64,000 bases of DNA, from positions 20,434,501-20,498,500 of the forward strand of contig JAVHKY010000025.1 in NCBI GenBank assembly GCA_035079385.1, in the 5' to 3' direction. The notes under the pieces were generated by a model. The model made no database searches, was not told the origin of the DNA, and worked only from the letters and a program-made list of their open reading frames with translations. How positions within the stretch are numbered: position 1 is the first letter of the stretch; every line of letters starts with the position of its first letter. Source of the DNA: Aspidiotus rigidus (taxonomy: Eukaryota; Arthropoda; Insecta; Hemiptera; Diaspididae). The position numbers were made by a program, and so were the translations under genes. Positions 54,930 to 63,015 of this stretch are shown here, in pieces.

Positions 54930-56310
54930 CACGGATAATTTCCAATTTGTCGGCCAGTCCTCGATGGCCAAGGGGACTGTGCCTAAGATCAACTGCCGCT
55001 GCCATTTCCAAATTTAATCCCATAATCTATCATCATCATTTTATTTTTTTTTGTGTAACACGTGCATTTTTAATTTCTCGTTTATTTTTATTATGTCCTC
55101 TGTGTGTGTTTTAATTTTTAATAGCTAGCATTTATTCCCCCCCTCCCTTTGGGCAACTAATCTCCTTTTATTCCAGCTAGTTAATCCGGAAAACTGTGCG
55201 CACGGCTACTCGGGTCAGCGGCTGTTGGTATGTACAATCTGTACTTTTTAATTCATTTTTTATCTTGTGATTTTTTTTTCTTTTTCTCTCTTTTTGGCCT
55301 TTATCCCCTTTTCGATTTTATGTGGAAAGTGGGAGAGCTCTGATTCCCCCTTCCTGTCGAACAGGCAGTACGTAGCTCGGGGGTTTCGTTTTGTTTTTTC
55401 CCTGGCTGAAGAGCAAACCCTTTTTTGTTTTTTTTTTTTTTTGACCGTGGGCTTCGGTGTATTTGTATTTACCCGTCTGCCAGTTTTATTATCTTGATTA
55501 CTTTTTATTTTTTATCGTTCATACATTCGAGGACCCACGTGTCATCATTATTATTCGGGACTTGGGCTAAGTCGCTGATGCACATCCCTCCCTTTTTATT
55601 ACTGGATTTCTGTCTCCTCAGACCAGCCATGATGACATTTCGTAGCCCTTTGGGCTATGTACGTGCTTTTTCCCCAGGTTGGGGTCATTGGAGTTTTTCT
55701 CCTCCTTTTCTCCTTTAAAAAGCTCATTGAGCAATTTCTCAATCTTTTCTGAGATATTTTCTTTTTTTTTATATATTTTATCTTTCTTCTGATTTTATTA
55801 CAGTTAATTCATCCTATGCTCTAGGAATTTTTATTTCATTAATTTTTCACCTCCCTTTCTTTTAAATTTTCTAAATAAATTTGCCTATTTCGGGGGAGGG
55901 TTTTATTCCATTTCTAACGCTACCAATTTTAATCATGCATTTTTATTTTATTTCATGTTTATGTTCCTTTTATTATTTTACTTGTGTGTCCGTAGTGTTT
56001 GAATCATTTTTATTTCTCTTATTGGTTATCCTGACTGCGTCAAGTAATAATAAATATTTCGTTTTCTCCCCCTACCCATTTTTATTTTATTTTTATTTAC
56101 TTAAAGAATGGGCGGGCTTCTACTTTCCATAATTTATCGTCCGTGGAGTATGCCGAAAACTCTACTCGGGGGAAGAATTTTTCTTTCGGCGTAACTTCCC
56201 CTTAGAGCGTCGAATGTTGGGCGGGTTCTTAACTTTGAGCTAATCAGTCATCCATTTTTGATCCTTCTAAATTGTGGTTTTTCTCAATTTTTTCCATAAT
56301 AAAATCGAGT
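54930..56310. repeat. About 1.4-kb dispersed repeat, T-rich (copy 2)
   Basis: Diverged partner of 48300-49745, recognised by GGCCAGTCCTCGAT...AGGGGAC at the left and TGGCATCCCTGTTTTG at the right. It contains T-runs (about 55426-55442). No coding recognised. It directly abuts the direct repeat beside the ATPase relic. Confidence 0.4.
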
Positions 56311-56432
56311 GGCATCCCTGTTTTGATTAATTCTAAATTTTCTCGATTCTGATTGGCTCAGGGTTGAGTACCCTGACAGATTTGGTCTTTTCTGCACAGT
56401 GTCGGAAGGGCCAGTCTAAAAAAACCCCCACA
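56311..56432 (-). repeat. 122-bp direct repeat, 3' side of the ATPase relic
   Basis: Equals 57234-57355 with about 8 differences. Read on the minus strand it starts TGTGGGGGTTTTTTTAGACT and ends AATCAAAACAGGGATGCC. It supplies the stop codon of the reading frame. Confidence 0.88.
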
Positions 56433-57238
56433 AATGATTGTCTCCAAATTGGTATCCATTGTATTGGAATTTCATCTGTTTGTAAATCTCTTCAACTGGC
56501 TTATTATCACATGCTTCAGCTTTGAGTTGTGCCAACCCATGATAATATTTCCTGATCTCACCCTCTGTGAATCCCAATAGATGTGCGAATTTGGTTTCAC
56601 CAGAAATATCCTCTATCCCAAGAGTCGTTCCCAGTCCGTGGTTTGAGCTGTACCCTTTGATATTCATTCTCACTTTATCGCATCCTGTAATAAACGCAAA
56701 TCCCAATTTACGTGTAACCTCCAAATCTTTCAATGATCGAAAAAATCTGAAGAAATATTCTCGAGTTGCTTCATGTGGGCTATCAAAGGCAATGTTGTAC
56801 TCATCCACCAATACTGCTACCGGTTTCTTCAACCGTTTAATTAGAAGTCGCAAGGTGATTTTTTCTTTCTGGTCCTCCTCATCGATCCATGGTGGAACCT
56901 TCATTCGGTTGCTGCTCCCTCCTATCTTTATGACTGTATTTCAGATCCAAGAATTCACGAATTTCTTTTCCGACGCCATAAGAGACAGCATACTCCCACA
57001 ATCCGTCTACAAATTTGTTTTCTGCGTTCAAGTCTTGTAGATTGAACCTTAACACTGTATAATTTGTCAAGTGTTTTGCTACGTTTTCTACGTACGTACC
57101 TCGGAGCAATTCAAGATCTTCGTCATTATGTCTGAGGATAGCTTCAAATACACTAAGTAATAAGGTTTTACCGAACGTGTGGGGGCGCATAAAAATAGAA
57201 ATACGTCTATATTTATCAGTAATGATATTGTATGCCAT
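56416..57238 (-). pseudogene. Bacterial-type AAA-ATPase-like protein (PF09820 family), truncated and frameshifted
   Basis: Minus strand, 5' part 57238-56879: RPHTFGKTLLLSVFEAIL is the Walker A region in the form typical of this family (RPRxFGKSLLL). ELLRGTYV follows, then a middle region. One frameshift near 56900 leads to the 3' part 56904-56416: KPVAVLVDEYNIAFDSP is Walker B with the DEY motif. LGFAFITGCDKVRMN and LLGFTEGEIRKYYHGL are the FITGxSK and GFTxxEI blocks, and QYNGYQFGD is the YNGYxF block. The normal C-terminal part and the associated nuclease domain are missing: the frame runs into a 122-bp repeat and stops (WGFF). Such proteins are common in Bacteroidetes and insect endosymbionts, so lateral transfer is likely. 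An ATPase role in a mobile or toxin-like system is possible but unproven. Confidence 0.75.
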
Positions 57239-57355
57239 CTCTGTTTTGATTAGTTCTAAATTTTCTCGATTCTGATTGGTTCAGGGTTGAGTACCCCGAC
57301 AGATTTGGTCTCTTCTGCACAGTGTCGGAAGGGCCAGTCTAAAAAAACCCCCACA
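57234..57355 (-). repeat. 122-bp direct repeat, 5' side of the ATPase relic
   Basis: Copy of 56311-56432 in the same orientation. Its last bases provide the ATG of the ATPase frame. The insert between the repeats is 801 bp (56433-57233). Confidence 0.88.
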
Positions 57356-57553
57356 CATAGGTACATTTGACTAAGTTTAATATTATTGGTAACAACCAAG
57401 TTTGTCAAAGCTGTACATTTTCTTCATTGTATTGAGAAGAGGAGAGAGTTAGAGTATTCAAAAACAAAACAAGATTAGGTATAATAATGTAAAAAAAAAA
57501 AAAGAAAGAAGAGAAAAATTTGTATGAGCGTTTCATCAAAAGAATATATAAAC

Positions 57554-57775
57554 TTAAAATGTTGACCTTCTTGGTGCTCTAATCTGTCTACCACTACAGG
57601 AATAAATTGTAGTACTATTTTGAGCGATTACCGGTTTGTGACAAGATGGTTTCTTTGCAAACGTTACTTTTTTCTCAATGTTCTTTGGCGAAGTACAGTC
57701 TCTAAGAATTGATTTTGGTAACTTGCTCGGTGCTTTGATAATGCCACCTTTGGATAAGCGCTGTTCTTCCGACAT
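57554..57775 (-). CDS. Repeat-family small basic protein, unit 1
   Basis: From the ATG at 57775: MSEEQRLSKGGIIKAPSKLP, then KSILRDCTSPKNIEKKVTFA and a C-terminus SGRQIRAPRRSTF. About 73 residues; this unit lacks a 15-residue Ser/Gln segment found in units 2 and 5. KKVTF is a PP1-docking-like RVxF motif and SGRQIRAPRRL resembles the basic tail after some integrase chromodomains; both are suggestions. Family unknown. The frame can be extended upstream through poly(T), which is not meaningful. Confidence 0.4.
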   Translation of the reverse strand: MSEEQRLSKGGIIKAPSKLPKSILRDCTSPKNIEKKVTFAKKPSCHKPVIAQNSTTIYSCSGRQIRAPRRSTF

Positions 57776-58023
57776 TAATTTGTACTCGAGTAAACATACA
57801 AATAAATCCGAAGAAAAAAAAAAAAAAAAAAAATATATACATACATAGGTACATTTGACTAGGTTTAATATTATTGATAACATCCAAGTTGGTCAAAGCT
57901 GTACATTTGCTTCATTGTATTGAGAAGAGGAGAGAGTCAGAGTATTCTCTATATTCCCCCCCCCCCCACCAAAAAAAAAGAAGAGAAGAGAAAAATTTGT
58001 ACGAGGATTACGACATCGAAACA

Positions 58024-58290
58024 TTATAATGTTAACCTTCTTGGTGCTCTAATCTGTTTACCACTACGGGAATGAATTGTAGTACTACTTTTATCAGAGG
58101 AGTAAGAACTATTAGATTGAGGATGAGACACGGGTTTATTTTGAGCGATTATGTGACAAGTTGGTTTCTTTGCAAACGTTACTTTTTTCTCAATATTCTT
58201 TGGCGAAGTACAGTCTCTAAGAATTGATTTTGGTAACTTGCTCGATGCTTTGATAATGCTATCTTCGGATAAGCGCTGTTCTTCCGACAT
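58024..58290 (-). CDS. Repeat-family small basic protein, unit 2
   Basis: 88 residues from the ATG at 58290 to 58024. It differs from unit 5 at about six residues, and most of the base changes I could place alter the residue, which argues against strong selection on the protein. It has the extra segment with PVSHPQSNSSYSSDKSS. Same KVTF and C-terminal motifs. Confidence 0.4.
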   Translation of the reverse strand: MSEEQRLSEDSIIKASSKLPKSILRDCTSPKNIEKKVTFAKKPTCHIIAQNKPVSHPQSNSSYSSDKSSTTIHSRSGKQIRAPRRLTL

Positions 58291-58680
58291 TAATTTGTAC
58301 TCCAATAAACATACATAATATATAAATCCGAAAAAAAAAAAGTATACATACATTGGTACATTTGACTTAGTTTAATATTATTGGTAACAACCAAGTTTGG
58401 CAAAGCTGTACATTTTCTTCATTGTATTGAGAAGAGGAGAGAGTCAGAGTATTCTCTATATTCCCCCCCCCCCCAAAAAAAAAGAAGAGAAAAATTCGTA
58501 CGAGGGTTACAACATAGAAACATTATAATGTTAACCTTGTTGGTGCTGTAATCTGTCTACCACTATGGGAATGAATTGTAGTACTACTTTTATTAGAGGA
58601 GTCAGAACTATTGGATTGAGGATGAGACACGGATTTATTTTGAGCGACTATATGACAAAATAAGAAGTTGAAATCTCATT

Positions 58681-59012
58681 CATTAGGCCCTTTTCAAACC
58701 TTGGTCGTTTTCCCATCCTGCCGCTACAAGAGTACCAAAACACGTCCTCATGGTCCTCATTATTTCGGTATGTATCTCCGAAAATAATTCTCTACCATCC
58801 AACTTTCTCTCAAAGCCGTGCAAAGAACGCCTGTATCGACGATGGCAACTACACCATCTGGTCTCAGAGCTTTCCAGTACCTCTCATTGTCAGTTTCAAA
58901 TGGAAGTCCCTGCAGATGGTACATTAGTCGTAGGCAAAAATATTTGAAGGGAAATTACAAAATGCACATACAGAAGTAAAATCAGGAGCTACCTAATATA
59001 TTGAAAATAAAC
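58681..59012. other. Spacer after unit 3
   Basis: A short plus-strand frame (58750-58947) is not recognised. Nothing else is seen. Confidence 0.3.
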
Positions 59013-59372
59013 TTAAACATGTAAGACTGAGCGTACCCAACTTATGCTCTTGATTATATCTGGAGAAGGAATGATCCGGAATATGTTCCGTGTACTCGTT
59101 CTTATATTCAAATATGGGTTGATTGATATCTGACAAGATTTACTATTATTATTATAATTGCTTGTACCATCATTACTTGCATATTTTTTGTAGTTTCCTC
59201 GATTATCTTGAGATCTACTGTTATGACGACTAGCTTCGTCATTATTTGTACCACTTCTGTGGCTTCCTCGACCATTGTGCGACTTTTCATCCATACTTGG
59301 ATTATTTATGTGACCTCCTCGACCATTGTGAGATCGATTATTATTATAACGATCTCTTCCACCATTACTCAA
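59013..59372 (-). CDS. Asn/Gly/Arg-rich low-complexity reading frame
   Basis: 119 residues on the minus strand built from repeats such as SHNGRGGH, SHNGRGSHRSGTNNDE and SQDNRGNYKKY. The same pattern continues upstream in another frame to about 59580 (CPSNDGTGRCYNNQYYDGRG), so an original longer frame has shifted. Units are roughly 60-70 bp. Such Gly/Arg/Asn-rich tracts occur in RNA-binding proteins, but no folded domain is visible. It could also be a coding-like minisatellite. Confidence 0.4.
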   Translation of the reverse strand: MSNGGRDRYNNNRSHNGRGGHINNPSMDEKSHNGRGSHRSGTNNDEASRHNSRSQDNRGNYKKYASNDGTSNYNNNSKSCQISINPYLNIRTSTRNIFRIIPSPDIIKSISWVRSVLHV

Positions 59373-59879
59373 ACAAGAATTGCTATTCTCAGCTCTTGGC
59401 CTGTAATCACTTTTCGGTACTACTTTACTATCGCTATTAATAGGCCACTTACTCTCACTCTTAGTACCCTATTTCTGTGACCTCCTCGACCATCGTAATA
59501 TTGATTATTATAACAACGACCTGTCCCATCATTACTCGGACAAGAATCGCGATTTCTTGGACTACTACATAACAATTTAAAAAATATGTAAATGCTCGTA
59601 ATAATAAAGAGTGAATACATAGTAAAAATAGATAAAGATAAAATAAATGAATTTTTGTGATGGTAGGGTGAAATAGATTCAAGAGTAATAAAATAGAAGG
59701 GAGAAAGAGTACCCGAGAAACAGAAATACAAACATTTACACGGTAGTGGAAAACATGAATAAATGAACAAGTCTAGCATTAAATAAACAGACTACACACA
59801 TAGCTCACCAAAGTACAAAGCACACAAGACTCACATCACTAGAATTCACAATAATTAAATACAAACATACAACAAAGCT

Positions 59880-60008
59880 CACTGTCATGAGTCCATAAAA
59901 TTGTTCCCTAACAACTCTTTTGAACGTGGACAGCCGATTCTCACCACGGATACCGGGCTGAAGTTTATTAAACACCTCAAATCCCCTATGACGTGCTTGG
60001 ATCCGCAA
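59880..60008 (-). pseudogene. Non-LTR RT C-terminal remnant (CR1/Jockey-like)
   Basis: ARHRGFEVFNKLQPGIRGEN and LSTFKRVVREQFYG follow the pattern Gxxx(F/W)NxLPxxIR...S...FKxxLK at the end of many insect CR1/Rex-type ORF2 proteins. Short and isolated. Confidence 0.4.
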
Positions 60009-60527
60009 GTGATGATTCCTCCAGCCCGAATTGGAGGCAACCAGCGCACCGCCAGACCTAGTCCTGGCTACCGAGTCGTGAACCCAAAATCTAGTTTATT
60101 TTTAAAGACAAACATCGCTAGTCTATATTTGTAGAGGCCAGGAAGTTTATGCACTTCCATTTTTGGGTAAATTTCTGATGAGGGTGTTCTTTTTGGTAGG
60201 GAGAAATTCTTTTTGAACACATAACTTTTGTGACACCTTTACGGGCTCCAGATGCGGGGACGCCAACATAAGAATCTCATTACTTTTTGTACATCGCTGA
60301 ATATACTGTAAGGGTATATAATAACTAACAATTGAATTCAGTTCGAATAATGATTCAAAGCAAGGACTTTGGCTTACAAGTTATAACCCAAAACCATGCA
60401 CTTTTTAAAAGAAAAAGAACTTGTCCAGACGGTATCAATATTTTAAAAAGTATATTATCTTTACGGCACTGCCGTCTGTTGAAATTGAATACACAAAATT
60501 TAAAAAATTAAATATATATATATATAT
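60009..60527. other. Non-coding spacer
   Basis: No recognised feature; ends in a TA repeat that borders the TIR transposon. Confidence 0.35.
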
Positions 60528-61850
60528 GTTACGCCGAATTCGGGCAATTGCACAATGCGCGCAGTCTTCAGCAATTTTACCAAATGCGCGCAGTCATTAG
60601 CCACTTTGCTGACAGCACGCAGTTGGCATTGTGATTGTCAAATATGCGCAAAATACTGACGAGTGCGCGCGATGGGCAATACTTAAGTGTAGATTGCGCG
60701 CATTCAGCAAGTGATCATTTTTAGTGGTGCCCTGAATTTGAGCAGCCAACAAGTGCGCGCAGTTGAAAGAAATTCTGCCAAATTCATGCTTAGAAAAATG
60801 TATTGGGAATACATAGGCAAGAAATTTTGGAGATGGTAATTAATTAATAAAAAAAAAGAAATTCCGCAAAAAATATAGCGAATTACGCTAAAAGTATGCG
60901 AGTAATCAAAAAGGAAATGTGAATAAAATGAAAAATGAAAATTTAAATAGTAGAAATATTATTGTTGCACATACGGCCAGCGTGGCAAGCAGAGTTGCAT
61001 AGGAGCCCAGACTTGACGCACGCGCATTGCTGTGTTTGACATTTTTGCCGGCAATTGCAGCAACAATAACCCTGTTCTGTTCTAACAGAATCAAGCCGGA
61101 CTAATTCACAAATTGTAAAAATCCTATGGGAGGTACATCGCACACATGGTTGTTAAAGTTCCTCAAGAAGCCCTCTTCTGAAGCTCGAAAGTCAAGTTTG
61201 TTTAAAGTTTCTATGCACGTTTGTAATTTGAATTAGAAAATTTGTTTTTTTCAATTATATATTTTACCTTATCCAACCTCTCCCTCTCTTCTAAACAGTT
61301 GGATGGTCAAATCTTTAGTCAAATCCTCCCTCCCTCTTAAAGATAGCTCGAAGATTGAATTTTGTCCATGTCCCACTTGCGTAGGTCAAACGACATATTT
61401 TCAGTCACTCTTCCTGATCAATGTAGCTTTGGAGTCAAACTTTTTCAAATCACCCCCCCCCCCCCCTCCTTGAGATACATGGATGAATGTCTAAAATGTT
61501 TCTAAATATTCCTCTAGATCTATAGCTAGAGGCTCGAAATTTCTCCAATTATTTGGTTTTAAATAAACAGTCGTTCAAACGACTGAAAAAATCAGTGAGT
61601 TTCAAAATGCACATATTTCGCGGTAAAATATTACCGAGTCAATGTCAAAAAAGCTGTACAAGAATGCACGCATTCCCCATACAAATATTGCCGAATCAAA
61701 GTCAAAAAAGACGTTTTCATAATTCATTGCGCGCAGTCTGCAAAAAATTTTGAGGATGTGCGCTGTCAGCAAAGTGGTTAATGACTGCGCGCATTTGGTG
61801 AAATTACTGAAGACCGCGCACATTGTGTAATTGCCCAAATTCGGCGTAAC
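60528..61850 (-). mobile_element. 1.3-kb TIR DNA transposon with a CXC-domain remnant
   Basis: GTTACGCCGAATTCGGGCAA at the left end and its complement at the right end begin inverted repeats of at least 90 bp, about 90 percent alike. The repeats themselves contain several GCGCGCAGTC-type sub-repeats (60551-60700 and 61700-61820). Both ends lie in TA repeats, compatible with a TA-type target. The only coding trace is the cysteine-rich frame at 60943-61143. No DDE catalytic core is present, so this is a non-autonomous derivative. A C-run of about 14 is at 61451. Confidence 0.82.
60943..61143 (-). pseudogene. CXC (tesmin/TSO1-like) cysteine-rich domain of the TIR transposon
   Basis: The frame contains GYCCCNCRQKCQTQQCACVK and SGLLCNSACHAGRMCNNN: two Cys clusters with the C-x-C-x4-C..C-x-C and C-x3-CH-x4-C-NN pattern of CXC domains, which bind DNA through zinc. 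The same arrangement occurs at the C-terminus of integrase-like transposon proteins. It lies within the TIRs and is the only protein trace there. The upstream catalytic part is deleted. Confidence 0.65.
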
Positions 61851-61925
61851 ATATATATATATATATACGAAATAAAGAAGAGAAAATATACAAAAAAAAG
61901 AAAATAAAAGCAATTTTGAATCAGT

Positions 61926-62201
61926 TCAAAACAAGGACCGACGTTTTGCCCGTAAACCTACGGCATCTTCGGGGTCAAGATTAATACTGTCTCTCTTTTT
62001 TTTAAAATGTTTTTGTAAAAATTCGATCACCACACTAGGGCACGGATATCGTGCCACGTTAAACGGGGCTAGCTCAAGTCGGTCAAGCCCGACCCATTGA
62101 ACAATAAACATGAGTTCACCGTTAGTTGTGATGCCCACGATTTTTTCGGCAACAATGTCGTGGTCAAACCCATTAATTTCAGGAATTCGGAATGAAAGCA
62201 T
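61926..62201 (-). pseudogene. HP1-type chromoshadow domain segment
   Basis: 91 codons from an ATG at 62201, with in-frame coding a little upstream (DRKTRRKNG). NGFDHDIVAEKIVGIT, NGELMFIVQWVGLDRLELAP and PSVVIEFLQKH follow the HP1 chromoshadow pattern (GFDxxxxAEKIxGxx..GxLxFxxQ..G.D..E..P...A....P..VIxFxxxxL). Chromoshadow domains dimerise and bind PxVxL peptides at heterochromatin. The chromodomain is absent: upstream lies a repeat-family unit with a stop. The tail (NLDPEDAVGLRAKRRSLF) runs into a hammerhead-like hairpin at 61935-61979. It is probably a retrocopy fragment or a captured exon, though a single exon of a real gene is not excluded. Confidence 0.7.
61935..61979 (-). other. Third hammerhead-like hairpin
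   Basis: On the minus strand: GACCCCGAAGATG, CCGTAGG...ACGGG stem, then CAAAACGTCGGTC. Same outline as 34120-34166, with GAAA changed to CAAAAC, hence presumably inactive. Confidence 0.4.
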
Positions 62202-62239
62202 ACCATTCTTGCGTCTAGTTTTTCGATCACCCGGAGAGG

Positions 62240-62735
62240 GTTGGAGTATTCTCTATACTCCAAAAAAAAAAAAAAAAACAAGATTAAACATATGTAAAAA
62301 AAAGAAAGAAGAGAAAAATTTGTACGAGGATTACATCAACGAAATTATAATGTTGACCTTATTGGTGCTCCAATCTGTTTAACACTATGGGAATGAATTG
62401 TACTTAGTATTACTTTTATTAGAGGAGTAAGAACTAACGGATTGAGGATGAGACACAGGTTTATTTTGAGCGATTACGGGTATGTGATAAGGTGGTTTCT
62501 TTTCTCAATGTTATTTGGCGAAGTACAGTCTCTAAGAATTGATTTTGGTGACTTGCTCGGTGCTTTGATAATGCCACCTTCGGATAAGCACTGTTCTTCC
62601 GAAATAGACCGATTCCCCGTGACGTCAACGTCTTCGATTTTGATTGAATGCTTGTTCTCTGCTGCTGGCTTTGGGGCAGCCATTTTAGAATCCCATAAGA
62701 ATACACAGGGAACGTTTCGATCATTCACTAGTATT
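62240..62735 (-). repeat. Unit 4 of the 500-bp family
   Basis: The anchor is at 62352; begins with GAGTATTCTCTATACTCC and an A-run. This unit keeps sequence upstream of the usual start. Confidence 0.7.
62474..62683 (-). CDS. Repeat-family protein, unit 4, with a longer N-terminus
   Basis: From the ATG at 62683: MAAPKPAAENKHSIKIEDVD, then VTGNRSISEEQCLSEGGIIK and KSPKSILRDCTS. The N-terminus before SEEQ is absent in the other units and looks like a genuine start, so the others appear 5'-truncated relative to this one. A short deletion after NIEK shifts the frame and removes the KVTF motif and the tail. It is inactive as a full protein. Confidence 0.4.
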   Translation of the reverse strand: MAAPKPAAENKHSIKIEDVDVTGNRSISEEQCLSEGGIIKAPSKSPKSILRDCTSPNNIEKRNHLITYP

Positions 62736-63015
62736 CAAGAACAAGAAATACGTTAGCAATGAAAGCTACCTATTTGAATTCCAGAAACCTTTTAGATTCT
62801 AGATAGAGATCTCCAATACATTAGGAACATCTTATTTGTGAATATCTGTATGTGATTGAATTGTTCCCTGTGTATTCTTATGGAAATCGATATCATGATT
62901 GGCCCAATAATCCTAATATCGATTACAAATATGGGTACTTTGACTCACTATCGCTCACTGTTATCAACACTATGACGTCGCCGGGGAATCGGTCTATTAA
63001 TTCGTACTCGAATAA
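62690..63015. repeat. Inverted copy of the unit-4 N-terminal region
   Basis: CCCATAAGAATACACAGGGAA (62692) recurs as its complement at about 62865-62885. AATAGACCGATTCCCC (62611) recurs as its complement at about 62983-63000. So 62605-62715 and 62865-63005 form an imperfect palindrome between units 4 and 5. Confidence 0.6.

Larger units (their letters stand above)
57356..58680 (-). repeat. Units 1-3 of a tandem family of about 500 bp
   Basis: Three successive units: the anchor GTTGACCTTCTTGGTGCTCT (or close variant) falls at 57561, 58031 and 58530. Each contains a coding block (minus strand), a spacer with AGTTTAATATTATTGG and GAGAAGAGGAGAGAGT, a homopolymer junction (C-run then A-run in units 2 and 3) and an A-run. 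Unit 3 breaks off at about 58680. Further units are at 62240-62735, about 63016-63545 and 63546 to the edge. Confidence 0.85.

Noticed and set aside
57554..57883. Upstream extension of the repeat-family frame through poly(T) (Phe-run)
   Set aside because: Phe-runs come from the A-run on the other strand; the ATG at MSEEQ is the sensible start.
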